Assembly (NCBI GenBank): GCA_013177895.1
Contig: JABLXV010000001.1
Coordinates: 86,056-140,159, forward strand
Length of the DNA stretch: 54,104 nucleotides
Direction of reading: 5' to 3'
Origin: Brevinematales bacterium
GTDB taxonomy: Bacteria; Spirochaetota; Brevinematia; Brevinematales; GWF1-51-8
The number at the start of each line of letters is the position of its first letter. The stretch's first letter is position 1. This document shows, piece after piece, positions 6,917 to 15,799 of the stretch. Position numbers and translations under genes: made by a program. The notes under the pieces were generated by a model. That model made no database searches. It had not been told where the DNA came from and saw only the letters and a list, made by a program, of their open reading frames with translations.

Positions 6917-8633
6917 TGTTCATTCCTCCTTTTAAAGTTCCGCTGTCATGGCGCACCGGCAGTTCCAGATAGAACACGGTGCCTTCCGCATCGGTCTCGA
7001 ACCAGATATTCCCGCCATGCTCGAGTATGATTCTTTCGGCTATCGCGAGGCCGAGCCCGGTTCCGCTGGCTTTAGTCGTATAGTACGGCTCGAACATCTT
7101 TTCCTGTACCGCGGGGCTGATTCCCCCGCTTTTATCTCTGATCGCGATTTGAATCCGGTCGTCCGCTTCGCTGGTAGTCATTTTAACCTGTTTTTCCCTA
7201 TCGGCACAAGCTTCTATCGCGTTTGTGATGATATTTATGATTACCTGCTTGAACTGGTTGACGTCGAACTCCACTATAAATTCCGGCCTATGGCACTCGC
7301 ACTCGAGCTTAAAGTCGGGATAAGCCCCACGGAAAAACTCGCCGATTTCATGGAGCACCGCGATAATATCGGATTTCGTGATGCTCAGGTAGGGAAGCCT
7401 CGCGAACTTTGAGAACTCGTTCACCAGTGTCTCCAATCGCTGGGTCTCGTTGATCACAGTCGATACCGTCTTGTCGAGAATTTTCGCGAACTCCTGGGGC
7501 GTCTTTACCCCGTAGGTAACCATGAGGCGCTCGGCGGAAAGTTTGATCGGAGTGAGCGGGTTCTTGACCTCGTGGGCGAGACGTTTCGCCATCTCCTGCC
7601 AGGCCTCCAGACGCTCCATACGCTTGATCTGCTCGGCGGCGATTTTCAGCTTCTGCGCCATCCTGTTAAAATTTACCGCCAGGTCGCCGATCTCGTCGCG
7701 CGAACTGATTTTCACCCGGTAGTTCAGGTTACCGTCGGCGATAATCCTCGTACCGGTCGCGATATCCTCGATATTCGACGTGATCCTCCGCCCGAACGAC
7801 ATACTGATAAAGAATACCGCTATCAGGATCGGCACCGAAAAGACGATGATCGACAGGATAGTGATCGGCTGGATGTACTGTTTTAACGTGTTCAGCTTAC
7901 TGAAACTATCCATACTCTCGTTGAGTATCGCGAACGGGCGGTACAGGTAAAGGGGGACATGCTGGACGAAGAACAACGCCTTTTTCTGGTAGTGGAACAC
8001 CGCGACATTGTAATTCTCGCCCAGATAGAACATCTGGGTCACACGGGCGCGGACGATGGAACTGTAATATCCGACTATCTTGCCCTCGGATTGGAGGATT
8101 TCCCCGGAGAGCACGCCGGATTCTTCCCGGACGAACTTGATCTCGTTATTCGTGATTTTGAAGATTACCGGGAATTGCCCGGGTTTCTCGAGAACACGGA
8201 TAAGGGTCTCGCGTTCGAAATTCAGTTTTTCCAGTTCGACCAATTCGTTATAGTTCTTCATCAGGCTCTGGCTGATCTCGCGTTCCGAACGGATAAACGA
8301 ATCCTCCAGGAGCAGGATCAGGTAGTACATCATCCCGCCGACCAGCAGGATAGAACCCATCGATACCAACAGGAAATAGAGGGAGATTTTCCCGCGAAGC
8401 TGATATCCCTTGATACCGCGCTGCTGGAATATAAATATTTTTAAAAAGTTCGAGGTAACCCATAGACCGAGAGACGACGATATAAAGACCACCGACGGGA
8501 TAACCGTCCGAAGGGTTTCGTTCGCGCCGATGGACAGGAGCCATGAATAGGTTTGCAGACCTAAGAAAATCGAAATAGACCCGATGACAAGTATAATGAT
8601 AAGGTAGAAAATTTTATTTGATAAAGAAGCCAT
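6891..8633 (-). CDS. Membrane sensor histidine kinase, NtrY-like
   Basis: About 580 residues. Two or three N-terminal membrane helices are followed by an extracytoplasmic sensing segment, another helix, a HAMP linker, an H-box RLAHEVKNPLTPIKLSAERL, and an ATPase domain with an N-box (NIITNAIEA) and glycine-rich loops (DKSGGI, GTGLGLAI). This order matches NtrY-type kinases. The start is taken as the ATG at 8633 (MASLSNK), because the longer frame would run through the end of the upstream gene. The start overlaps that gene by 20 bp. It phosphorylates the response regulator encoded directly downstream, in all likelihood. Confidence 0.92.
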   Translation of the reverse strand: MASLSNKIFYLIIILVIGSISIFLGLQTYSWLLSIGANETLRTVIPSVVFISSSLGLWVTSNFLKIFIFQQRGIKGYQLRGKISLYFLLVSMGSILLVGGMMYYLILLLEDSFIRSEREISQSLMKNYNELVELEKLNFERETLIRVLEKPGQFPVIFKITNNEIKFVREESGVLSGEILQSEGKIVGYYSSIVRARVTQMFYLGENYNVAVFHYQKKALFFVQHVPLYLYRPFAILNESMDSFSKLNTLKQYIQPITILSIIVFSVPILIAVFFISMSFGRRITSNIEDIATGTRIIADGNLNYRVKISSRDEIGDLAVNFNRMAQKLKIAAEQIKRMERLEAWQEMAKRLAHEVKNPLTPIKLSAERLMVTYGVKTPQEFAKILDKTVSTVINETQRLETLVNEFSKFARLPYLSITKSDIIAVLHEIGEFFRGAYPDFKLECECHRPEFIVEFDVNQFKQVIINIITNAIEACADREKQVKMTTSEADDRIQIAIRDKSGGISPAVQEKMFEPYYTTKASGTGLGLAIAERIILEHGGNIWFETDAEGTVFYLELPVRHDSGTLKGGMNIEEQNTGG

Positions 8634-9204
8634 TTTTATTAAACATCCCGGATTGGATTCTCGCCGTGGAATAACTCCATTTCCCAAAAAGGTTGTAAAT
8701 CAGACTCAGCGGGGGATACAGTTTCAGCGACGTCGCATTCAGCTGAGTCTCCACATAATAAGATTCCGACCCTGATAAATCGTCGATATAGATAACCTTA
8801 ACACCCTTCGGGTTCATTATCAAGTAAAGTACCTGATCGAGATTATCCGACCACATCGTCTTGAGCGCGCCTTCTTTCTGCCATTCGATCTCATAGCCCT
8901 GATTGATAATATCCTTTTTCACCGTAAACTTGAATGAAAAATTCGTCACAATCTCATCGGGAAGGATCGGCCCCGTGTCGCGGAACACCCAAAACTCGTA
9001 CATCACATCCACTTCGATTCCGTCGCCCAGAATCTTCACTACATCAAGCTCATCTAAAAAAAAACTATGGATGGAAAGGGTAATAAACTGGCTTTTAATT
9101 TCCATTTCCGCGATCTGGAATTTCGACGCGTAAACAGAGGGGGCAAGGAAAAATAGGAAAACTCCCAGCAGAAAGAGCAGGCAGGAGTATTTGCTCCGTC
9201 GCAT
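8614..9204 (-). CDS. Exported DUF4390-like protein
   Basis: 196 residues with a clear signal peptide (basic MRRSKY, hydrophobic core, VYA-S cleavage region near residue 26). The rest is soluble, with a conserved-looking EFWVFRDTGPILPDE segment and a C-terminal PPLSLIYNLFGKW. Size, pattern and its place directly before an NtrY-type kinase fit DUF4390, which is often found beside NtrY/NtrX. The role is unknown, and a periplasmic partner of the sensor is a reasonable guess. One base separates it from the upstream gene, so it belongs to the operon. Confidence 0.65.
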   Translation of the reverse strand: MRRSKYSCLLFLLGVFLFFLAPSVYASKFQIAEMEIKSQFITLSIHSFFLDELDVVKILGDGIEVDVMYEFWVFRDTGPILPDEIVTNFSFKFTVKKDIINQGYEIEWQKEGALKTMWSDNLDQVLYLIMNPKGVKVIYIDDLSGSESYYVETQLNATSLKLYPPLSLIYNLFGKWSYSTARIQSGMFNKNGFFIK

Positions 9205-9205
9205 G

Positions 9206-9739
9206 TTAAAATCCTATACCATAGGATACGGATATGTTTTCGGAATTTATCGATACCGACAGGCTTTGGAGTTTCTTGTCTATCTGGCGATTCAATAAAT
9301 CGGCGGTGGTATACGCGTCATACATACTGAACGCTTTGATCCCGATATAAATAAAGAAGGATGAAACGACTAATACCTGATCGGTCGCGGACAGGGTGTT
9401 GAAGCTCGCGGAATCCCCGTAGATAGTCTGAAACCTCAACCGAATCCCGTAATTAAAGAGATGGTAGAGCGTCTCGCCGAGAAACAGCAGCGACCCTTTG
9501 GTATAATCCCCGAGGTAAAACTGTCCGGCTCCCGCATATATCAGGGAGAACGCAGCCCCCGCGAACGGGTCTTTCTTATAGGAATATAACGCTAATGCGG
9601 TATTTACCTTGTTCGTGATAGCGGGCACGCTCAGCATATTCTCTTCAAAACCCGGTTCCGCGAACGGATCCTGCGAAAAAAGGAGAACCGGCAGACTGAC
9701 AAGAAGCATGAGACAGATGAGTTTTATCCGGGTTTTCAT
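9206..9739 (-). CDS. Exported membrane-associated protein of unknown function
   Basis: 177 residues. A signal peptide ends near a SLPVLLFSQ segment, and a later AAFSLIYAGAGQFYLGDYTK stretch resembles the glycine-rich turn of TM2/DUF5683-type proteins. One or two further hydrophobic stretches follow, and the C-terminus (SVSYGIGF) ends in phenylalanine as outer-membrane beta-barrel or surface-associated proteins often do. Similar in plan to the neighbouring gene at 9755-10219, so they may be distant paralogues. Function unknown. Confidence 0.6.
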   Translation of the reverse strand: MKTRIKLICLMLLVSLPVLLFSQDPFAEPGFEENMLSVPAITNKVNTALALYSYKKDPFAGAAFSLIYAGAGQFYLGDYTKGSLLFLGETLYHLFNYGIRLRFQTIYGDSASFNTLSATDQVLVVSSFFIYIGIKAFSMYDAYTTADLLNRQIDKKLQSLSVSINSENISVSYGIGF

Positions 9740-9754
9740 AGTTCGCTCTCCCGC

Positions 9755-10219
9755 CTAAAACCGGATTTCGTATGACGCGGAAAACCCGTCTGTTGTCGGC
9801 GCGACCGATACCGGGCTATTCTCGAAGAAGGAAATATCCAAGACGTTGTAGAGATATAAGAACGCGTAGGTGACTCCCAGGCCGACCGCCCAGAACGTCT
9901 CTTCATTGCTGAGTTTCGCTTTGAACTTCATCCCTATATTAAAGGGGAACGCGCCCCCGACGGAATCGAAATCGAAGTCGGCAACCGTTGTCAGGAAACC
10001 CATCACCAATATGGACGAGGCGCCCCAGATGGATAAACCCTTTCCGAGCTGTCCGCTATAAATCTGCCCCATACCGGGGGAAACTACCGAAAGGAATATG
10101 CCGAAGGGTTTACTGAACTGGGGATTGGCGCTCGGGGTGGTCTGTTCGGCGTATGAGGGGGAAATAAACAGTGCGGTAAGCGAAAAAATCATAAGGACGG
10201 CGATGACTTTATTTCTCAT
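9755..10219 (-). CDS. Exported membrane-associated protein of unknown function (paralogue-like)
   Basis: 154 residues from the ATG at 10219, which has AAGGA six bases upstream. The longer TTG start is less likely. A signal peptide ends near SPSYA-EQ. The SPGMGQIYSGQLGKG segment parallels the corresponding turn in the next gene, and the C-terminus ends in an aromatic residue (SYEIRF). Its start overlaps the end of the HPr gene by 11 bp, so it is translated from the same message. Function unknown. Confidence 0.6.
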   Translation of the reverse strand: MRNKVIAVLMIFSLTALFISPSYAEQTTPSANPQFSKPFGIFLSVVSPGMGQIYSGQLGKGLSIWGASSILVMGFLTTVADFDFDSVGGAFPFNIGMKFKAKLSNEETFWAVGLGVTYAFLYLYNVLDISFFENSPVSVAPTTDGFSASYEIRF

Positions 10220-10478
10220 CAAACTTCCTTTCCTCGATTAGAAAGCGGATTGCCTCGAGCGCATCGGACTCGTCGGAACCGTCGGCGGATACTATGATAA
10301 CCGTATCCTTTCCGGCCGCGAGGAGTAATAGATTCATAATGCTCTTAGCATTAACTTCCTTACCCTCTTTTATAATGCGGATCTCGCTCGTGAATTGACT
10401 CGCCGTATTCGCAAGAAGCGAAGCCGGTCTCGCGTGCAGTCCGTATTCGTTGGAGATGGTGACAGAAACTTGCTTCAT
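10209..10478 (-). CDS. ptsH: Phosphocarrier protein HPr
   Basis: 89 residues. His15 lies in GLHARPAS, the site phosphorylated by enzyme I. Ser46 lies in NAKSIMNLL, the site phosphorylated by HprK. Both key residues sit at the family's standard positions. The neighbouring HprK gene supports serine phosphorylation in vivo. No enzyme I or sugar-specific PTS component is in the window, so a purely regulatory role, as proposed for many spirochaete and proteobacterial systems, is plausible. Confidence 0.96.
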   Translation of the reverse strand: MKQVSVTISNEYGLHARPASLLANTASQFTSEIRIIKEGKEVNAKSIMNLLLLAAGKDTVIIVSADGSDESDALEAIRFLIEERKFDEK

Positions 10479-10513
10479 CGGCTGCTCCGCCGTTTCAAGT
10501 AGTTATCCTTCAT

Positions 10514-11494
10514 CTATTCTAATTCCCTCTCTTTCTTCATGAAATTGATCACTTTCCGTTCGAGTTCCTCGGCGGAATTGTATCCCAGCCGCCTCATCAC
10601 TTCCCGGTAGGCGGCCACCTCTATGAGTAGAGGCACATTCCTGCCGCTCGATACGGGAATCTCTTTCATCGGGATATCCAGACCCAGTATATTCTGGTAC
10701 TTTTCTTCCATTCCCAGCCGGTCGTAATTATAATCGCTGCGCCATTCGATCAGGTTCACCACCAGCCCCAGATGCTCGAAGTTGAGAACCCTGCCCTCGC
10801 CGTAATACTGCGAGACATTGATGATGCCGATGCCGCGAATTTCAATATAGGGGCCGTAATCGACATACGGTTCGCCTTTGAGCTCGAAGCCGCTGGGGGT
10901 ACGGAGTTTCTTGACCCGCACCATATCGTCGCTGATAAACTTATGCCCGCGTTCGACTAAACCCAATACGCTTTCGCTTTTCCCAATCCCGCTGGGACCG
11001 AGTATCATAACGCCGATATTATAGATCGAAACAAAGTTCCCGTGAAACACCACATACGAGGCGAACAGGTCGTCGAGAATGGTCGTAATGAGCGCGATAA
11101 ACTTCTCGGTCGTCTGCTTCGTCCTCAGCACCGGGATAGACCGCATATCGGCGAAATCCATCACATACTGGGGAATATCCTGCCCGTGGGTAATTATGCA
11201 TACGGGAATATCGTACTTAAAAAAATTCTCAATATTCTCAGTCTCGTTATCGGAGATCAGCTTTTCGATATAAGCCACCTCGCCGCGCCCGAGAACCTGT
11301 ATCCTCTCGCTGGCGAAATGCTCCATAAAACCGGAAAGCGTCAATCCGGGACGATTTATTTCCGGGCAGGTGATATCCTTATCCAAACCCGCGCCGCCGG
11401 CAAGAACCTCAAACCCCATGAGAAAATTCTGGCTTTCATCGATCTCCAAAAGTTTGGAAACCTTTATACTCTTGAGTTTAAGCTCCTCGGCCAT
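10514..11494 (-). CDS. hprK: HPr kinase/phosphorylase
   Basis: 326 residues, the usual size. An N-terminal DRTGG-like domain is followed by the catalytic domain with HGNF at about 151, Walker A GPSGIGKS at 166-173, ISDD downstream, and the family signature IEIRGIGIINV. It phosphorylates Ser46 of HPr using ATP or pyrophosphate and reverses the reaction, linking carbon status to regulation. It sits between hpf and ptsH with short gaps, so operonic co-expression with its substrate is expected. Confidence 0.96.
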   Translation of the reverse strand: MAEELKLKSIKVSKLLEIDESQNFLMGFEVLAGGAGLDKDITCPEINRPGLTLSGFMEHFASERIQVLGRGEVAYIEKLISDNETENIENFFKYDIPVCIITHGQDIPQYVMDFADMRSIPVLRTKQTTEKFIALITTILDDLFASYVVFHGNFVSIYNIGVMILGPSGIGKSESVLGLVERGHKFISDDMVRVKKLRTPSGFELKGEPYVDYGPYIEIRGIGIINVSQYYGEGRVLNFEHLGLVVNLIEWRSDYNYDRLGMEEKYQNILGLDIPMKEIPVSSGRNVPLLIEVAAYREVMRRLGYNSAEELERKVINFMKKERELE

Positions 11495-11503
11495 TTATTC
11501 TTC

Positions 11504-11812
11504 CTAACTGAGTTCCGAAGTCTGGTGATGATCCTTTATTTTATCCATTTTCTTTTTTACTTCATGCTCGATCTTATCGGTAACAAGGTCGACCGCTTCC
11601 TTCCATTCCGCCGTGGACTCTTTCGCGAAATAGACGTCATGGTTCGCGCTGACTTTGATTTCCACTACATAATTAACGCGTTCCTTCTCCATGATAATAT
11701 TTACCTGAATGATCTGGCTAAAATAAAATTTAACTTTCTGTAATCTCTTTTCGATATAATCCTTCATTTCCCCGTCGATATCAAAATGTCTGCCGGTATA
11801 GGAAATGTTCAT
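11504..11812 (-). CDS. hpf: Short ribosome hibernation-promoting factor HPF/YfiA
   Basis: 102 residues of the sigma-54 modulation protein / S30EA family. It opens with MNISYTGRHFDIDGEMKDYI and has the VNIIMEKERVNYVVEIKV strand region and a charged C-terminal helix. The long-form dimerisation domain is absent, so it is a short HPF. It binds the 30S subunit and silences ribosomes in stationary phase. The start at 11812 has GGAGG five bases upstream, and the ATG at 11824 overlaps that site. Placement next to hprK and ptsH recalls the rpoN-hpf-pts clusters of proteobacteria, although rpoN is not here. Confidence 0.94.
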   Translation of the reverse strand: MNISYTGRHFDIDGEMKDYIEKRLQKVKFYFSQIIQVNIIMEKERVNYVVEIKVSANHDVYFAKESTAEWKEAVDLVTDKIEHEVKKKMDKIKDHHQTSELS

Positions 11813-11880
11813 CTTATCCTCCATATATATTCAGTAGGCACAACTACTTATTTTAAAATTGCATTATGATAACGGAACGG

Positions 11881-12684
11881 CTACTTTTGGACGAAACCCT
11901 CTTTGATTTTTTCCAGTTTGCCGCGCAGCCGCATAATCGCTTTCGTATGAAGCTGGGATACACGGGATTCGGTAACGGCTAGGATACTGCCGATTTCCTT
12001 CAGCGTCAGTCCTTCGTAATAATACAGTATCAGAACCTGTTTCTCCCGCTCGGGAAGATCCATCAGCGCCCGCGCGATCAGTTTTTTAATTTCATCCTTC
12101 TCCGCGACTACATCGGGATTGTAGCTGTCGGAGCTTTCCAACGTTTCTTCTATCGACATCGGGGCATTGTCGCTCCCGTCGTTCATAAACCAGTTCTCGT
12201 CCATCGATATCAGCGAATTTCCGCTGACACGCAGGAGCAGGGTATGGAACTCGTCCACATTGACGCCCATCGCCTCGGCGATCTCCTCGTCCTTGGCGGA
12301 ACGCCCCAGCTTCGCTTCGAGGTCGGCGATCGTCCGTTCGATCTCCTTCGCCTTCTGGCGTACCGAACGGGGCAGCCAGTCGATCGCGCGAAGCTCGTCG
12401 AATATAGAACCCCGGATACGGGTGACCGCGTAGGTCTTGAACTTGATTTCCCGTTTGGGGTCGAACTTATCTATCGCGTCTATCAGCCCGAGGATACCGT
12501 AACTCACCAGATCATTAAACTCCACCGAGTTCGGGACATTCATAGCGATACGCCCGGCTACATATTTTACAAGCGGAGCGTATTTCTCTATGAAATAGTT
12601 TCTGATTTTCTGATCGTGGCTTTTAATGTATTTATCCCAGAGCTCGTCTTCCTCAAGCATTTCCAGTTCTTCATAACCCTTCAT
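11881..12684 (-). CDS. fliA: RNA polymerase sigma factor, FliA/WhiG family (sigma-28)
   Basis: 267 residues from the ATG at 12684, preceded by GGGAG. The GTG at 12711 has no comparable site. Region 2 reads NDLVSYGILGLIDAIDKFDP and continues into the KFKTYAVTRIRGSIFDELR promoter-melting segment. Region 3 has DWLPRSVRQKAKEIE, and region 4 has LPEREKQVLILYYYEGLTLK followed by a helix-turn-helix. It directs transcription of late flagellar and chemotaxis genes. The FlgG gene lies 37 kb away. Whether an anti-sigma factor FlgM exists cannot be seen here. Confidence 0.95.
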   Translation of the reverse strand: MKGYEELEMLEEDELWDKYIKSHDQKIRNYFIEKYAPLVKYVAGRIAMNVPNSVEFNDLVSYGILGLIDAIDKFDPKREIKFKTYAVTRIRGSIFDELRAIDWLPRSVRQKAKEIERTIADLEAKLGRSAKDEEIAEAMGVNVDEFHTLLLRVSGNSLISMDENWFMNDGSDNAPMSIEETLESSDSYNPDVVAEKDEIKKLIARALMDLPEREKQVLILYYYEGLTLKEIGSILAVTESRVSQLHTKAIMRLRGKLEKIKEGFVQK

Positions 12685-12791
12685 GGAAAAACTCCCAAAA
12701 TTCCGCTTCACAACAATCCGTGTAAAATTATAACTTATTCAACCTGTTTCTACAATATTTTCTTACTTATTTTACGGCTATTTTATATATT

Positions 12792-13961
12792 TTACGTCCC
12801 GAATATCACTAGGATCAGGATAATCACTATCGCGAGAACCATGACGACGAGACTGATAACTTTATACAGATTCGCGCTTTTATCCTTCTTTTGCTTAGCC
12901 GCGGTATCCGTCGGTTTCTGCGAGTACATTCCGACTGTATCGGTATTTTTCTGCCCCTCGGTCATCGTACCGATTTCACGTATCTGTTTCATCGCTTCTT
13001 CGTCCAGCCCGGCATTGCCTTCGCCCGCCTGCTTCGGCAGCTGTTCGGGGCGGTTCTCACGCTCCTTGAGCTGCACACGCACCTTACTGCCGATCGAGAA
13101 TGTCCCGAATAATCCGGGCCCGAATTGCAGATTGAGCAGGTTGTTCCCGGTCTCCTGCGATTTCTGGTTATTCGCGACACGCCCCCATACCGCGCGGGGT
13201 ATCCCGCTGTCGTCGCGCCCGCCGATCAGATCGGCGATATAACGCGCGATATCGCGGTCGTCCATAATTTTTACCAGGATCTCGTCGCCCACATACACCC
13301 TCTCGATATCCGTCCCGCCAATCGGGGCGAGCACCGGATCGATCCGAAGGTTGACCATCATCACTTCTTTAATGCCCTGTTTGGGGATAATCTTGAGGCC
13401 AACCTTGGTGTTCGACAGGAACGTGTTGAACTTAAACACGTCGATATCCCCGGCGGACAGCTTGAACACGATCTGGTTATCGAGAAGCACCTTGCTGATA
13501 CAGTTGAGCAGGAATCGTTTCAGGTTCACCATATCGTAATTCTTTTTATCGATAAACGAGGAGGTGATATAAGGGACATTTTCGGGCGAGAGGATTTCCC
13601 CCTCTATCCGCGACGCGAGCTCGAACTCGGCCTCCTTGCCCTCCATATAACGGGTGATTTCCTGTAGATAGTCGCGCCAATCGGTCTCGATACGGATACG
13701 GGAAAGATTGATATCGCCCGATAACGCGCAGAATACGTACTGGGGAATATTGAACTGGAAATTATAAAAAAGGACGACCGCGCCGTAAACCAATTTTTTA
13801 CTGGATATAAATTTCGCCTTCAGCACCACTACGTCGCGTTCCGCCGCTTCAAGAATACGGATCGCGCCTTCCACATCGTTCTTGGTAAACAAGAGCAGAT
13901 TATTCGCGAATTCCTCGGTAACCCCGTAATTACTAATCAATATTTGAGATTCGACTGCCAT
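12792..13961 (-). CDS. Tail-anchored protein of unknown function
   Basis: Family not recognised. 389 residues: a soluble N-terminal part of about 300 residues with repeated charged and aliphatic segments, a low-complexity acidic/polar linker, then a single hydrophobic segment (SLVVMVLAIVIILILVIF) ending almost at the C-terminus. The layout implies a cytoplasmic protein anchored to the inner membrane by its tail. It lies between another membrane-anchored unknown and fliA on the same strand. In spirochaetes, genes of unknown function commonly occupy this spot in the motility locus, so a flagellar role is possible but unproven. Confidence 0.75.
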   Translation of the reverse strand: MAVESQILISNYGVTEEFANNLLLFTKNDVEGAIRILEAAERDVVVLKAKFISSKKLVYGAVVLFYNFQFNIPQYVFCALSGDINLSRIRIETDWRDYLQEITRYMEGKEAEFELASRIEGEILSPENVPYITSSFIDKKNYDMVNLKRFLLNCISKVLLDNQIVFKLSAGDIDVFKFNTFLSNTKVGLKIIPKQGIKEVMMVNLRIDPVLAPIGGTDIERVYVGDEILVKIMDDRDIARYIADLIGGRDDSGIPRAVWGRVANNQKSQETGNNLLNLQFGPGLFGTFSIGSKVRVQLKERENRPEQLPKQAGEGNAGLDEEAMKQIREIGTMTEGQKNTDTVGMYSQKPTDTAAKQKKDKSANLYKVISLVVMVLAIVIILILVIFGT

Positions 13962-13999
13962 TCGTTCACCCTGCCCTGTTATTTGGATTCACCCGCGCC

Positions 14000-14722
14000 T
14001 CAATCCCTATTCATCACCGTCTTGATCGCTTTCGCGATAATTTTCGGGTCGGCCGTAATCCGGGTGTTTTTCACTTTAAACACGGAACTGGTCGCATCGT
14101 TACCGGTAAAGTTCGATGTTTCCTGGGGAGGCCCTTCTTTAGCGCGCTCTTTCATGCGGTTCAATTCGTCGGTGACATAGTCGCCGCTTCCCGAACTCCC
14201 CGATTCCTCATGGTGGTCGATATGACCCATATCCTCGTCCTTAGGATAGACCTTGGGGGCGTCGCTTTCAAAATCGAGCTCGCGGAATTGTTTATTTGTT
14301 GTAGGGGGCACGGATTTATCCCCGCCGGAATTCCCGTCTTCGTCTGACGTACCGCTCATACTTCCGCTGTAGCCGGGACTATCGTCAGGTTCGCCCCCGC
14401 CCGAGTATAACTCATCGGCATTCATTTCGCTATCGTCGGTAATATCCACACGCGACGAGCTAGATGAATCGGAAATCGCCGATTCCTCTCCGCCGCCTCC
14501 GCCCCAGTTCGGGAAAAGAGTTTTCATCGCGTCGTCGCCGATAAATTTCGGGAGCAGGAGCTGTATACCGAGCGCCGCGCCGCCGAGGAGCACCCCGGCG
14601 ATCAGCATACGGATGAGAATAGAGACAAAATCCACCCCGGCGAATATTCCGAGCAGTAACGCCAGAAACATTCCGCCGACCGCGGCGATTAATGTAATTT
14701 TACTCAATAATACGTCTTTCAT
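14000..14722 (-). CDS. Membrane protein with acidic low-complexity tail, unknown function
   Basis: Family not recognised. 240 residues. Two membrane helices in the first 60 residues (KITLIAAVGGMFLALLLGI and an adjacent AGVLLGGAALGIQ) are followed by a long disordered tail rich in Ser, Gly, Asp and Glu (GGGGG, SSSSS), and a short conserved-looking end (ITADPKIIAKAIKTVMNRD). First gene of the minus-strand run towards fliA. The helical C-terminal end could be an interaction motif, by inference. Confidence 0.7.
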   Translation of the reverse strand: MKDVLLSKITLIAAVGGMFLALLLGIFAGVDFVSILIRMLIAGVLLGGAALGIQLLLPKFIGDDAMKTLFPNWGGGGGEESAISDSSSSSRVDITDDSEMNADELYSGGGEPDDSPGYSGSMSGTSDEDGNSGGDKSVPPTTNKQFRELDFESDAPKVYPKDEDMGHIDHHEESGSSGSGDYVTDELNRMKERAKEGPPQETSNFTGNDATSSVFKVKNTRITADPKIIAKAIKTVMNRD

Positions 14723-14860
14723 AATCGTTCCACTCCCGCATCATATTATAGGGGAAGTCGTTAAAAAGTCAATCCTGATATGCATTTTTCCGTGTTTTTC
14801 ATAGAAATAAATTGAAAAACAACCTAAACTATAGGGTAAAATTTTAAGACAGGCGGGCGT

Positions 14861-15799
14861 GTGACAAAAAAAACCTTTTTTTATACTATTCTTTTTATTC
14901 TGATCGCCGCCGGAGCGGTTTTCTTCACCCTCTATCAATCCGGAACCGCGTTCGATACAGTCCTGCCGATACGCCTGAACCTGCTCGCGCAGTACTTCTT
15001 TATCGCGATGATACTATCATTCTCGGGCATGATACTCCAGACCCTTCTCGCGAACCCGCTCGCGGAGCCGTATATCCTCGGGGTGTCCGGCGGGTCGGGG
15101 CTGGGATCGGTGGCCGCGGTGTTCTTTTCGGTCGCCCCGGTCATCCTGTTCCGCACCGTGTTCGCGGCGGCGGGGGGTGTCGCGGTCGGCCTCCTGATAC
15201 TCCTCTTCAGCGGGCGGCGGAACAACTTCTCCATCGGGGTGGCGGTTCTCGCCGGGGTGGGGTTTAATTCGTTCGCGTCGGCGGGTATCGTGCTCCTGCA
15301 GAACCTGATGCGCCCCAACGACTTCCGCGCGTCTATTTCGTGGCTCCTCGGCAACATCGATTATATCACGCCGCCCGAACTCGCCGTGCTGGGAGCGGGC
15401 GCGCTCCCGCCGTTACTATTCCTGCTGGTCTACGGTAAGGAGCTGGATATTTATCTGTCGGGGGACGAGATGGCTACCGCTGTCGGTGTGGACACCGGGC
15501 GGCTGAAAATCACCGGGTTTATCGCGGTCAGCCTGTCCGCCGCAATCGGCGTTTCTATCGCGGGGATGATCGGGTTTATCGGGCTGATGGTCCCGCATAT
15601 CGTGAAAATGCTCCTTCGCCCGACGCATCGCGGATCGGTTGCGCCTCTCGCGCTAACCGGGTTCGCTATCCTTCTGGTCGCGGGCATACTCTCGAAAGCC
15701 CTCGTGCCCGGCACGATCCTTCCTCTCGGGGCGATGACGTCCCTAATCGGCGCGCCCTTCTTCGTCTACCTGCTGGTCTCCCGTTTCCCCCGGGCCTAG
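14861..15799 (+). CDS. FecCD/BtuC-type ABC transporter permease
   Basis: 312 residues of the type II importer permease family for iron-siderophores, haem or cobalamin. Typical segments are GMILQTLLANPLAEPYILGV, GGSGLG, SWLLGNID, and GMIGFIGLMVPHIVKMLL before the last helices. About nine or ten hydrophobic segments are visible. GTG start with only a weak AGGCGGG ribosome-binding site. No ATPase or binding-protein gene is adjacent, so partners must be encoded elsewhere or the gene is an orphan. Its last 57 bases overlap the convergent mutY end. Confidence 0.93.
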   Translation: MTKKTFFYTILFILIAAGAVFFTLYQSGTAFDTVLPIRLNLLAQYFFIAMILSFSGMILQTLLANPLAEPYILGVSGGSGLGSVAAVFFSVAPVILFRTVFAAAGGVAVGLLILLFSGRRNNFSIGVAVLAGVGFNSFASAGIVLLQNLMRPNDFRASISWLLGNIDYITPPELAVLGAGALPPLLFLLVYGKELDIYLSGDEMATAVGVDTGRLKITGFIAVSLSAAIGVSIAGMIGFIGLMVPHIVKMLLRPTHRGSVAPLALTGFAILLVAGILSKALVPGTILPLGAMTSLIGAPFFVYLLVSRFPRA

